This document shows, piece after piece, positions 1-8,252 of a DNA stretch of 40,568 bases. Position numbers and translations under genes: made by a program. The stretch spans positions 1 through 40,568 of the forward strand of contig NZ_JAIHAU010000018.1 of assembly GCF_020054945.1 (NCBI RefSeq), given 5' to 3'. The notes below the pieces were generated by a model, which searched no databases, was not told where the DNA came from, and worked only from the letters and a program-made list of their open reading frames with translations. Origin of the DNA: Mahella sp. (lineage in GTDB: Bacteria; Bacillota; Clostridia; Mahellales; Mahellaceae). Each line of letters begins with the position of its first letter. The first letter of the stretch is position 1.

Positions 1-2
1 CG

Positions 3-80
3 CTTTTGCAGAAGGAGACGCTTGGTGAAGAAGAAATAGATGCTATTGTTAAAGGAAAGGCAACGGCGTTAAGTTGCTAG
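3..80 (+). pseudogene. 3' end of a second FtsH-like reading frame (partial, runs off the window)
   Basis: The + strand reads in frame from base 3 to the TAG at 78-80 and gives the same C-terminal residues as the leftward ftsH (LLQKETLGEEEIDAIV, ending ALSC), with one Glu-to-Gly change. Only about 25 codons are visible, so it cannot be told whether a full second gene lies upstream or whether this is a broken inverted copy or an assembly fold-back. Both copies would share the hairpin at 92-125 as terminator. Confidence 0.5.
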
Positions 81-91
81 AGGCTAAAACC

Positions 92-125
92 AAAAAAGGC
101 CGGGGATTAATTCCCGGCCTTTTTT
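92..125. terminator. Bidirectional rho-independent terminator at the centre of the inverted repeat
   Basis: A GC-rich stem (GGCCGGG / CCCGGCC) with a short AT loop is flanked by A6 on the left and T6 on the right. It therefore has a U-tract in both directions. It sits 12 bases after each of the two convergent stop codons. Confidence 0.9.
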
Positions 126-136
126 GGTTTTAGCCT

Positions 137-1827
137 CTAGCAACTTAACGCCGTTGCCTTTTCTTTAACAATAGCATCTATTTCTTCTTCACCAAGCGTC
201 TCCTTCTGCAAAAGCGCATGAGCAAGATGATCCAAAGTAAATCTATGCTCCCCAAGCAAGCTGCATACATCTTTATAGAAGCCGTCCATAAGCCTCTTGC
301 ATTCATCCACCAGCTCAGCGCCTATACTTTGGAGCGAATTGTTATATAACACATCATAATTCAACAAGCCGCCTTTGGCGCTCATACCAAAGCGTTTAAC
401 CAGTGCCAACACTATATTTGTAGCTTGTTCTATATCGTTGCTGGCACCTGTGGTTATGTTATCTTCTCCGAATACCAGCTCTTCTGCCGCCCTCCCAGCC
501 ATTGCTATGCGTATCTGGTTCTCCATATCCGCTTTGCGCTGATACATCCTGTCGGGCGGTATATTCATACTGAAGCCGCCTACCCCTCTAGTGCTCGGTA
601 TTATGGTTACCTTCGATACATGATTCTCCGGCGCTATAAGCTTGGTTACAAGCGCATGGCCGGCCTCATGATAAGCGGTGATTTTCCTATCGATATCCGA
701 TACTTGGCTGCTATAATAGCCGCCTCATTGAGCATGCTCTCAAGCTGTGCTCCGCTGAAGTACACCGTCTGCTGCGCCACTTTCCACAAATCCACTTCTG
801 TAGCTATAGGCTTATTGCCGCTATGAAGCTTCAATATTTTATATCTTCCATTTACGTCAGGCAGTCCTACCTCTATTTGCCTGTCAAAACGGCCGGGCCG
901 CAAAAGTGCTTCGTCCAATACATCCAAACGATTGGTGGCAGCCATAGTCACTATGCCTTGGTTTTCGTTAAAGCCGGACATTTCGGCCAGTAGCGCATTC
1001 AACGTCTGATCCCTTTCGTCGCTGCCGCCATCCATCCTGCCGCCATTGCGCTTCTTTCCCAGAGCGTCTATCTCGTCGATGAATATAACGCATTTGCCAT
1101 GTTCACGCGCTTTTTTGAACAGACCGCGTATGCGTGCCGCTCCCACACCCACATACATCTGCACAAAATCCGAACCTGATACAGCATAAAACGGCACTCC
1201 GGCTTCACCTGCCAGCGCCCTGGCCAACAATGTTTTGCCGGTACCCGGCGGACCGTACAGTATAACGCCGCGCGGTATCCTTGCGCCGTATTTGGCATAT
1301 TTCTCCGGCTCTTTTATAAAATCAACCATCTCAGCCAGGCTCTCTTTTGCCTCTTGATTGCCGGCCACGCTATCAAACTTTACGACACCGGCATCCTCCT
1401 CCTTAGGTTTTACCGGAGATACCGTATTCAAACCGTTTTGCGCTTGAGCCTGCGGCCCTCTTATAGTAAAGAAAGCAGCTATCATCAAGCCGCCCAGCAT
1501 GGCAAACATTATAATATTTCCCCATGCCGCAGCCTGTTTCTCTTCCACTTTTATATTATAGAGCAACATCTGCTCTTTAAAGTCCTCCGTTCTAGGATTA
1601 TCGGTAATAAACGGCGTGCCGTCCTTTAGGCTGCCCGATATCCTAGCACCATCAGACAAATATATCTTGTCGACTTTGCCCGCTTTAGCGCTGTCAAGAA
1701 ATTGACCATATGTCATCTCGCGCGGTTGCGGTCTGCTATTGTAGTTGTAAAACAACGCGATAGCCGCTGCCGCTATAACTATCACCAATAATATGGCCAG
1801 TATCCTTTTGTTCTTTATATACCTCAC
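137..1827 (-). pseudogene. ftsH: FtsH-family AAA+ zinc metalloprotease, frameshifted
   Basis: Membrane-bound ATP-dependent protease of the FtsH family, in two frames. The first part (1827 down to ~700) has a membrane segment at residues ~9-27, an extracytoplasmic domain, a second membrane segment at ~103-121, Walker A GPPGTGKT (192-199), Walker B (IFIDEIDAL), the pore motif FVQMYVGVG and the second region of homology ([19 protein letters not shown]). The zinc motif HEAGH and the third-ligand region (TTGASND) lie in another frame. Reading changes near 691-702 (AAKYR to [14 protein letters not shown]), as if one base were lost. About 30 residues that normally link the AAA lid to the protease domain also seem absent. 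GTG at 1827 is preferred as start, with GGGGTG six bases upstream; an ATG at 1857 is the alternative. The restored protein would be ~563 residues, shorter than the usual 600-650. Decay, sequencing error and true frameshifting cannot be separated here. Confidence 0.85.
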
Positions 1828-1875
1828 TCGTTTCACCCCTTTAACTTCAAAGCACATCTATCTGTTTACATAAAT

Positions 1876-1904
1876 ATTATAACACGAGAATACGTTTGGT
1901 TCAA
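1876..1904 (-). promoter_or_regulatory. Sigma-A promoter for the ftsH-like gene
   Basis: Reading leftward, TTGAAC (1899-1904) and TATAAT (1876-1881) are separated by 17 bases. This falls in the short gap between the DUF362 stop and the ftsH-like start, so the protease gene has its own promoter. Confidence 0.75.
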
Positions 1905-1919
1905 TGTATGGAAAAATGT

Positions 1920-3038
1920 TCAATCAGCGATGTGCTTCTTCAGAAAATCCAATATATCTTTGGCCTTGGGAGGACATCCGCCGATCGAATCGCGGCACCC
2001 GCGGGCGCATATACCTATGCCTATGCCATCCATGCTTTGGCCTTTAAAACCCTGCCCTATGTAAACCCTTTCGTTCAAGCGCCTTAAAAGCCCTTGTTCG
2101 TCCAATCTGGCCAATGCATGTATTAGACTGCCATAGCAAGCCGAGCAAGCATCTTTTTCTTCAACCCATTTGGCCAGATAACGCGTCTTATTGCCAGCAT
2201 CGGTAAAACGACGCACTCCGGCTATATTGGAATTAAGCTCTGTTACATTTGCGTCAGAAAGATCGGCGCTTCCCACACCTATACTCTCGGCTATTTTGAT
2301 ATAACCGATATCATAAGGATCATATCCCATAAGCTCAGCCGCATATGCATCCACGAGCACAGGGTCTTTGCCGGCTATTATTCTGTTCATTTCCACAGGG
2401 TTTCCACCCTCTTCAAAGTCAAGATCACCTATGAGCCCGTCGACTACAGTTATCGACGGCCTTATGATTTTATTCAAATATGCTATCGGCTTATGCAACC
2501 CCATCGTATGAAATCTTCTTTTTTCTTTATCGGGTATACAGCCTTTCATATTCTTCAAAGCACATGTTATAGCGGTTTGACAATGTCCTTTCAATACGGG
2601 CAGATTTATCAGATAGTCTACCTCCATCGCTTTGTCGCATACGTTTATCGACATACCGCCGGCATCGTAAGGACGATAATGATCCCTTTTTGTATCAAAG
2701 AGCGGCACATTATATTTTCGGGATATTTCATCATAGCCGCACACCTTAAAAGCCTCTTGCGTATTATCGCCTACCCATGAACCCTCCAGTATTATGATGT
2801 TATTATAGCCACATTCTTTGAGATATTCTATTATACCGATTATCATATCGGTTGATGTAGTAGCGCCCGACTCCGGCCTTTTTGCTACTACAAGATTGGG
2901 CTTCAACCCTATAAGCGCGGTTTTATCTATTTCTTCTTCTATCTTTATGGTGCTTAAGAGCTGTTTTACCATTTCCTTGCCTTTATCGCCATATATAATA
3001 TATATATCGTTGTCGTTCAAAATGCTCACCGTCCTCAT
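1920..3038 (-). CDS. DUF362 family protein
   Basis: The protein matches the DUF362 family. It shows LIGLKPNLVVAKRPESGATT near the N terminus, then LEGSWVGDNT, a central LINLPVLKGHCQTAITCALKNMKGC and ITVVDGLIGDLDFEEGGNPV. The family has no firmly established general function; members are often found in anaerobes, some fused to ferredoxin domains. The C-terminal third has several cysteines (CSACYG, then ICARGCRDSIGGCPPKA), which could bind a metal or cluster; that is inference. The start is taken at ATG 3038. A TTG at 3071 would lengthen it, but that codon abuts the -10 box of the leftward promoter and would lie before the expected transcript start. No good ribosome site precedes ATG 3038. It is divergent from glpK with no clear functional link. 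Confidence 0.8.
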   Translation of the reverse strand: MRTVSILNDNDIYIIYGDKGKEMVKQLLSTIKIEEEIDKTALIGLKPNLVVAKRPESGATTSTDMIIGIIEYLKECGYNNIIILEGSWVGDNTQEAFKVCGYDEISRKYNVPLFDTKRDHYRPYDAGGMSINVCDKAMEVDYLINLPVLKGHCQTAITCALKNMKGCIPDKEKRRFHTMGLHKPIAYLNKIIRPSITVVDGLIGDLDFEEGGNPVEMNRIIAGKDPVLVDAYAAELMGYDPYDIGYIKIAESIGVGSADLSDANVTELNSNIAGVRRFTDAGNKTRYLAKWVEEKDACSACYGSLIHALARLDEQGLLRRLNERVYIGQGFKGQSMDGIGIGICARGCRDSIGGCPPKAKDILDFLKKHIAD

Positions 3039-3070
3039 ATTTATATTAACACATACCCCTCGATTATCCA

Positions 3071-3100
3071 AGTATACTTCGCGAAATATCCCTTTGCCAA
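3071..3100 (-). promoter_or_regulatory. Sigma-A promoter for the DUF362 gene
   Basis: Leftward TTGGCA (3095-3100) and TATACT (3071-3076) have an 18-base spacer. Its -35 hexamer is the other strand of the glpK -35 hexamer, so the two promoters are back to back. Confidence 0.55.
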
Positions 3101-3122
3101 AAAAGCCTTGCCGTAATATAAT
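3094..3122 (+). promoter_or_regulatory. Sigma-A promoter for glpK
   Basis: TTGCCA (3094-3099), a 17-base spacer and TATAAT (3117-3122), 44 bases before the glpK ATG. No catabolite (cre) site or antiterminator structure was recognised in the short leader. Confidence 0.8.
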
Positions 3123-3166
3123 CTACATAGCATATTATTCGCAGCTTACGAAGGGGGAAATGTTTC

Positions 3167-4654
3167 ATGGAACAATATATAATCGCTTTGGACGAAGGAA
3201 CCACAAGTTGCCGGGCTGTGGCTTTCAATCGCGAGAGCCGCGCTGTGGCCATGCGCAGCCGCCAGTTCAGGCAAATCTATCCTCAACCGGGATGGGTGGA
3301 ACACGATGCTATGGAAATATGGAACGCTCAATTGGATGCGCTAAGGGAGTTGATACGCGATATGGGCATATCTCCGGCACAGATAGCGGCCATAGGCATA
3401 GCCGATCAACGCGAAACGGTGGTATTATGGGATAAGCATACGGGAAAACCCGTATACAACGCCATAGTATGGCAATGCAGACGTACGGCGCCTTTATGCG
3501 ATGATCTGAAACAAAGTGGCATAACCGAGGTCATACACGAAAAAACCGGTTTAGTCATCGATGCGTATTTCTCCGCCACTAAAATAAGATGGATAATGGA
3601 CAGCATACCCGGCGTGAAAGAAGCGGCGGCAAATGGGGATATACTGGCCGGCACTATAGATACATGGCTTTTATGGAACCTTACGGGCGGTAAAGTGCAT
3701 GCCACCGATTATTCTAATGCAAGCCGCACCATGCTGTATAACATAAACGCGTTGTGTTGGGACGAAGATATATTAAATATGCTGAATATACCACAGGCCA
3801 TATTGCCCGAGGTCAAGCCTTCATCGTGCATATTTGGCTACACGGATCCTTCAATCCTCGGCGCTTCTGTACCCATAGCCGGCGTAGCCGGCGATCAACA
3901 GGCCGCTTTATTCGGGCAGCTGTGTCTGCAGCCCGGTATGATAAAGAATACATACGGTACCGGTTGTTTTATACTGATGAATACAGGCGATAAACCTATA
4001 TATTCTTCTAACAATCTGTTAACCACAATAGCATGGGGAATAGACGGCAAGGTGGAATATGCGCTGGAGGGCAGCGTATTCTCGGCCGGAGCGTCTGTTC
4101 AGTGGTTGCGCGATGGCTTAAAGATAATAGATAATGCCGCTCAAAGCCAGCAATATGCCGAGGCTGTACCCGATAACGGCGGGGTATATGTAGTGCCGGC
4201 TTTTACCGGTTTAGGCGCACCTTACTGGGATATGTACGCTCGAGGTTTAATAATAGGCATCAGCCGCGGTACACAGCGCCAGCATATCGTGCGGGCTACT
4301 TTGGAAAGCATAGCTTATCAGACCATGGATATATTGGATACCATGCAGCGCGATGCCACGCTGCCATTTAAAAGCTTGCGTGTTGACGGCGGTGCTTGCG
4401 CAAATGATTTTCTTATGCAATTTCAAGCCGACATACTCGGCATAGAAGTAGAAAGACCGCCTATTGTGGAAACCACCGCGCTGGGAGCCGCATATTTAGC
4501 CGGATTAGAAGCGGGTTACTGGAATAAAGACGCGTTAAACGCGGTATGGGTACCCAGTAAAGTATTCAAACCGCAAATGGGCGATGAACAGCGCCTTTAC
4601 TTAAGCCAACGCTGGCATGAAGCAGTAAAAAGGGCATTATCATGGGCTAATTAA
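3167..4654 (+). CDS. glpK: Glycerol kinase
   Basis: ATP-dependent phosphorylation of glycerol to sn-glycerol 3-phosphate in the cytoplasm. The 495-residue length is normal for the FGGY-family glycerol kinases. The N-terminal phosphate loop reads IALDEGTTSCRAVAF. It is followed by QIYPQPGWVEHDAMEIW, the substrate-region pattern WQCRRTAPLCD, DTWLLWNLTGG and NASRTMLYNI. In the second half come AGDQQAALFGQ, NTYGTGCFILMNTG and VDGGACANDFLMQFQADILG. ATG 3167 has a strong GGGGG ribosome site eight bases upstream. The gene stands alone, with no glpF, glpD or regulator next to it. It converges on manC and shares the hairpin at 4658-4702. Confidence 0.96.
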   Translation: MEQYIIALDEGTTSCRAVAFNRESRAVAMRSRQFRQIYPQPGWVEHDAMEIWNAQLDALRELIRDMGISPAQIAAIGIADQRETVVLWDKHTGKPVYNAIVWQCRRTAPLCDDLKQSGITEVIHEKTGLVIDAYFSATKIRWIMDSIPGVKEAAANGDILAGTIDTWLLWNLTGGKVHATDYSNASRTMLYNINALCWDEDILNMLNIPQAILPEVKPSSCIFGYTDPSILGASVPIAGVAGDQQAALFGQLCLQPGMIKNTYGTGCFILMNTGDKPIYSSNNLLTTIAWGIDGKVEYALEGSVFSAGASVQWLRDGLKIIDNAAQSQQYAEAVPDNGGVYVVPAFTGLGAPYWDMYARGLIIGISRGTQRQHIVRATLESIAYQTMDILDTMQRDATLPFKSLRVDGGACANDFLMQFQADILGIEVERPPIVETTALGAAYLAGLEAGYWNKDALNAVWVPSKVFKPQMGDEQRLYLSQRWHEAVKRALSWAN

Positions 4655-4657
4655 TAT

Positions 4658-4702
4658 AAATCCTCCATACTTATGCCATATTTTGCATAGTATGGAGGAT
4701 TT
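4658..4702. terminator. Shared terminator hairpin between convergent glpK and manC
   Basis: A long stem pairs AAATCCTCCATACT with AGTATGGAGGATTT around an AT-rich loop. It lies between the two stop codons. The U-tracts on both sides are short. Confidence 0.7.
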
Positions 4703-4709
4703 CATCATA

Positions 4710-5789
4710 TCATAGATAATCGGTCAACTGTCTTTCGCGTATTTCCTGGAGGAGTTTCTTTATATCCTGCGCTCTGTCTTTTGGACATATGAGCGTAACA
4801 TCGTCGGTATCTACCACTATGAGGTCCTCCAAGCCCAAAAGTGCCAGCAGCTTGTTGTTGCCACCCTGTATAATGCACTTTTTTGTATCCACGCTGAGTA
4901 TATTGCCTTTGATGATGTTGCCATTTTCATCAGGCTCTTCAATGCGCTCCAAAGCCGTCCAACTGCCGACATCATCCCACCCGAAGTCCGCCGGTATAAC
5001 ATACACCGAATCGGCTTTTTCCATTATGCCGTAATCTATAGATATGCTGTCCAGCCTCTCATATTCCTTATACAACACGCTTTCCGCATCATCGGAATCT
5101 ATCGCCTGGCGTATGACGCTCAGGGCTTTATACAACTCGGGCATATGGATTTCTATATTTTTCATAATAGTAGACACCTTCCAAAGGAACATACCGCTGT
5201 TCCACAAGTATCGGCCGGTTTCAAGATATTTTTCAGCGGTTTCTTTATCCGGTTTTTCTACAAATGCTCCTACCTCATGTACCGGTTCCATACCGCGCGC
5301 TGTGATCCTCTGCCCCATTTTTATATAGCCATAACCGGTTTCAGGATGATCCGGCTTTATACCTATGGTAACGATATTGGTATTATGCCTGGCCACTTGC
5401 GCGGCTTTCTCCAATACCCTTATATATTCGTCTTCATCCTTTATCATATGATCCGACGGAAGGACCATCATTACAGCATCTTCCCCGCAGCGCTTCTCTA
5501 TATGTAACGCTGCCAAACCTATACATGCCGCAGTATTTCTGGACATAGGTTCTACCAATATATTGCCGGTCGGTATTTCAGGCAGCTGATTGCTTATTAT
5601 GGAGGCATAATCCGGGTTGGTAACTATATATATGTTATCATAATCCACTATGCGGTTTATGCGCTTTACAGTAGACTGTATCATAGTATCCTCGCCGGTG
5701 AGCTTTAATAACTGCTTGGGCAGCTTAATCCTGCTTTTGGGCCAGAATCTTTCGCCTTTACCTCCAGCCATTATAACAGCAGTAAGCAT
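4710..5789 (-). CDS. manC: Mannose-1-phosphate guanylyltransferase (GDP-mannose pyrophosphorylase)
   Basis: Makes GDP-mannose from GTP and mannose 1-phosphate. The nucleotidyltransferase signature GGKGERFWPKSR is at residues 9-20, followed by LPKQLLKL. The family patterns EPMSRNTAACIGLAA, VLPSDHMI, GYGYIK and FVEKPDKETAEKYL follow, with GWDDVGSW near the C terminus. At 359 residues it is the single-domain form without the phosphomannose isomerase extension of bifunctional ManC/AlgA enzymes. ATG 5789 has GGAGGTG eight bases upstream; a GTG at 5792 is a weaker choice. It is third in a leftward run after a GT4 glycosyltransferase and a toroid protein, and should supply their sugar donor and that of the divergent GT/GH130 fusion. 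Confidence 0.93.
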   Translation of the reverse strand: MLTAVIMAGGKGERFWPKSRIKLPKQLLKLTGEDTMIQSTVKRINRIVDYDNIYIVTNPDYASIISNQLPEIPTGNILVEPMSRNTAACIGLAALHIEKRCGEDAVMMVLPSDHMIKDEDEYIRVLEKAAQVARHNTNIVTIGIKPDHPETGYGYIKMGQRITARGMEPVHEVGAFVEKPDKETAEKYLETGRYLWNSGMFLWKVSTIMKNIEIHMPELYKALSVIRQAIDSDDAESVLYKEYERLDSISIDYGIMEKADSVYVIPADFGWDDVGSWTALERIEEPDENGNIIKGNILSVDTKKCIIQGGNNKLLALLGLEDLIVVDTDDVTLICPKDRAQDIKKLLQEIRERQLTDYL

Positions 5790-5827
5790 CACATATACAC
5801 CTCCACTTCTTTATTATATATTATAAT

Positions 5828-6916
5828 CTATCTTATTATATATCCATTAGATATAGTGACTTTTGGCAGTTGCTCTAATTCTAGATGCATCGCTCCCACA
5901 TAAGATAAAAGGAACGATATGAGCGATTCCGCGCCTTGATTTTTATTTATGCCCAGGCGCATAAGCCCATCATAGCATCCACCGGTCTCAGGATCATATA
6001 AAGTCATACCCGAACGATTACGCCCCCAGAACCATTCCCAACATAGCCTTGCGATATTGCGGAATAATTCTTGGTCTGTGGTGTCATAGGCCTCCGCGCA
6101 TGCCCAAAGCATGGACGCCGCGTCCACGCACTGCTGGTCGTATAAAGCCTTTTGACCGCCTTTGAGCCACCAACCGTTATTTCCTACTATATCAAGATAG
6201 CCTTCAGCAGTAATATTATCTATTAAAAACATCAAGCTGTCAATGCCAACCCTTAGGATCTCTTTATCATTCAATGCATCGCCTACCGCTATCAGGGCAT
6301 GAGGCAATATACCGTTACAGTATGTTATATAGTCCTCAAACCAATGCCAACCGCTGCGATCATGTACATCATATAAACGGCATAAAGAGCGGGCTAACCG
6401 TAAAGCATGGGCTTTCAGATGCTCATCCCACCCGGAATAATGCGCATATCTCACCATCGCCAACGCTGTATATGCCATGGCTCTGGGTGACTTTACATCA
6501 TCTATGCGCTCCAAACCTTTCTGAAACATATCAAACGCAATATCGCTTATACCGAATATAGACCGGCCCGTAGCATAGCTGCATGCCAGCATGCAGCGCC
6601 CGTAACAATCCTGAGATACACTGTCATCTATAAAGCGCCGCGAATAATCCATGAAGTTGCGCCACCAGCCGTCAGCACGCTGCGCATGCTGCATAAATCC
6701 AAGATAGGTTTCGGCCAGTGCTATTTGGGAATGCGAGATAACAGGATCGCTAGACGCAGTAATATCCGCCAATGCCAACGCCATGATAAGCGCGCGGCTG
6801 TTGTCATCGGTAGAGTAACCGTGATTCCTATCCGGTATGGAATAACGGCTGTGCTGCAACATACCTGTATCATCGGTCATGCGGTAAACGTGATCCAATT
6901 TAATAGTATCCACCAT
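5828..6916 (-). CDS. (alpha/alpha)6-toroid-like carbohydrate protein, glycosidase-like, function unknown
   Basis: A 362-residue soluble protein rich in Trp, Tyr and Asp with repeated helical pairs, as in six-hairpin glycosidases. The N terminus has MTDDTGMLQHSRYSIPD and then GYSTDDNSRAL (residues 33-43). That pattern recurs in proteins encoded next to, or fused with, GT4 enzymes and GH130 phosphorylases. Further acid- and aromatic-rich stretches are FEDYITYCNGILPHA, NNGWWLKGGQKALYDQQCVDAASML and YDPETGGCYDGLMRLGINKNQGAESLISFL. Its reaction is not established to my knowledge. A hydrolase or lyase acting on the product of the cluster, or a structural partner of the GT4 enzyme, are both possible. 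The start is ATG 6916, with AAGGAGG inside the end of the GT4 gene and only three bases between the genes, so translation is probably coupled. Confidence 0.75.
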   Translation of the reverse strand: MVDTIKLDHVYRMTDDTGMLQHSRYSIPDRNHGYSTDDNSRALIMALALADITASSDPVISHSQIALAETYLGFMQHAQRADGWWRNFMDYSRRFIDDSVSQDCYGRCMLACSYATGRSIFGISDIAFDMFQKGLERIDDVKSPRAMAYTALAMVRYAHYSGWDEHLKAHALRLARSLCRLYDVHDRSGWHWFEDYITYCNGILPHALIAVGDALNDKEILRVGIDSLMFLIDNITAEGYLDIVGNNGWWLKGGQKALYDQQCVDAASMLWACAEAYDTTDQELFRNIARLCWEWFWGRNRSGMTLYDPETGGCYDGLMRLGINKNQGAESLISFLLSYVGAMHLELEQLPKVTISNGYIIR

Positions 6917-6919
6917 AAG

Positions 6920-8086
6920 CTAGGCCTCCTTATCTAATATATTTATATTATCGGACGATGCTATATAAGACATTAATTCGCTATAGTTTCTCCCCACAGC
7001 CTGCCACTGCATATGCTCTCCATATATCATTGCTCTGCGCTCCAGCCTGTGGCGCAGTGCGTCATCGGCCAAAAGCTTGCATATGGCATTGGCCATGGCT
7101 CGAACATCGTTAAATGGCACCAATATCCCCCTGTCATCAGCCAAAAGGTCGACGGCATAGGCATACGGCGTCGAAACAATGGCCTTTCCCGCCCCGAGGG
7201 CATAGGACAACGTGCCGCTGACCGCCTGCTCTTTGCCTGGGTATGGCGTAATATATACGTCGGTAGCGGCAAGATAATCGCTCAATTCACGCAGGCTCAA
7301 AAAATGATTTATAAAACGCACATGCTTATTCAAGCTCAGATTTCGAACCAACTCTATAAGGCTCTCCCTATAGGTCTCGCCTGATTTTCTCTTAAGCATC
7401 GGATGGGTCTGCCCCATTATAAGATAAACAACATCCGGAAACCTTCCGGCCACTATGTCTAATGCTCGTATGGCATACTCCAAGCCTTTGCCTGGGCTAA
7501 CCAGTCCAAACGTGGATATGACCCGTCTGCCGCCGATTTTATATTTCTTCTTTATCTCTTCGGCCATACCAATTTTAAAAATCGGTATGCCATGAGGAAT
7601 AACCTTTATCTTGTCCTTATCCACATCATAAACGCTGCTCAAGACATTGCCGGCTCGCTCGGTCATAACAACGACCGCTGCAGCCTGACGGCATAAATGT
7701 TTTAATATGCTGCGTTGAGATATAGTAGGGCTGCTCAACACAGTATGGCACGTCAACGCAAAGGGTTTATCCAGTAATTTTGTAAGTTCTAGTATATATT
7801 GCCCGTCGCTGCCACCGAATATACCATACTCGTGCTCTATCATAACGGCGTCTATGCTGCTGTTGTTTATATGTCGCGCAGCCTTTATATAATCCTTTTT
7901 ATTGAACTGATTTATGTGAAACCATACCTGATCGCCATAATCATAATGCTCTATGCCATCATCTATAGCGACCACCCGGCATTTCCACTGACCGGCCTTT
8001 TCTATGTATTTTACCACATCTGCTGTGAACGTTGCTATGCCACATTTGCGCGGCGGAAAAGTACTTATAAAAGCCAATTCGTGCAT
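6920..8086 (-). CDS. GT4-family glycosyltransferase, probably mannose-specific
   Basis: GT-B fold glycosyltransferase of about 388 residues. The N-terminal half begins with MHELAFISTFPPRKCGIATF and has IEHEYGIFGG. The C-terminal half has KVIPHGIP, STFGLVSPGKGLEYAIRAL and the donor-site region ITPYPGKEQAVSGTLSYALG. The usual EX7E motif is altered, with Ser at the second Glu position, as I recall for a subfamily that travels with toroid and GH130 genes. ATG 8086 is chosen because GGGGTGG lies just upstream; the frame could open 18 codons earlier without a ribosome site. No signal peptide or membrane segment is seen, so it should act in the cytoplasm. It is first in the run GT4-toroid-manC, which suggests GDP-mannose as donor (inference). 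Confidence 0.85.
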   Translation of the reverse strand: MHELAFISTFPPRKCGIATFTADVVKYIEKAGQWKCRVVAIDDGIEHYDYGDQVWFHINQFNKKDYIKAARHINNSSIDAVMIEHEYGIFGGSDGQYILELTKLLDKPFALTCHTVLSSPTISQRSILKHLCRQAAAVVVMTERAGNVLSSVYDVDKDKIKVIPHGIPIFKIGMAEEIKKKYKIGGRRVISTFGLVSPGKGLEYAIRALDIVAGRFPDVVYLIMGQTHPMLKRKSGETYRESLIELVRNLSLNKHVRFINHFLSLRELSDYLAATDVYITPYPGKEQAVSGTLSYALGAGKAIVSTPYAYAVDLLADDRGILVPFNDVRAMANAICKLLADDALRHRLERRAMIYGEHMQWQAVGRNYSELMSYIASSDNINILDKEA

Positions 8087-8146
8087 AACAAACACCACCC
8101 CTTCTGTAGTATTATATTGGCATGATAAAATTATAAGCAATTATTG

Positions 8147-8175
8147 TTTACATAAATGATTATATACTATATAAT
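8147..8175 (+). promoter_or_regulatory. Sigma-A promoter for the GT/GH130 fusion
   Basis: TTTACA (8147-8152), a 17-base spacer and TATAAT (8170-8175). It overlaps the leftward promoter at 8159-8187, so the two sides of the cluster probably compete for or share regulation. Confidence 0.65.
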
Positions 8176-8187
8176 AACCTATGTCAA
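8159..8187 (-). promoter_or_regulatory. Sigma-A promoter for the GT4-toroid-manC operon
   Basis: Leftward TTGACA (8182-8187), a 17-base spacer and TATAAT (8159-8164), a full match to consensus. The leader to ATG 8086 is about 65 bases. A second weaker pair (TTGCTT and TATAAT) lies closer to the gene. Confidence 0.8.
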
Positions 8188-8252
8188 TAATTATGCATAT
8201 AATTTACATAATTTTAACAAGATATCGCATTTGATTTTGGGAGGTTTAAAAT

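Larger units (their letters stand above)
1..217. repeat. 217-bp near-perfect inverted repeat spanning the ftsH 3' end
   Basis: Bases 1-100 are the reverse complement of bases 118-217 with a single mismatch (G at 55 on the left arm against the equivalent of A on the right arm). The arms meet at the terminator hairpin at 92-125. Each arm carries the last ~25 codons of an FtsH-like protein, its TAG stop and the trailer. The mismatch turns a Glu codon into a Gly codon. The repeat runs off the window edge, so its full length is unknown. It is either a real tail-to-tail duplication or a fold-back assembly artefact. Confidence 0.95.

Noticed and set aside
425-826. Rightward open frame opposite the ftsH-like gene
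   Set aside because: Antisense to the protease domain. The codons match FtsH on the other strand once the frameshift is allowed for.
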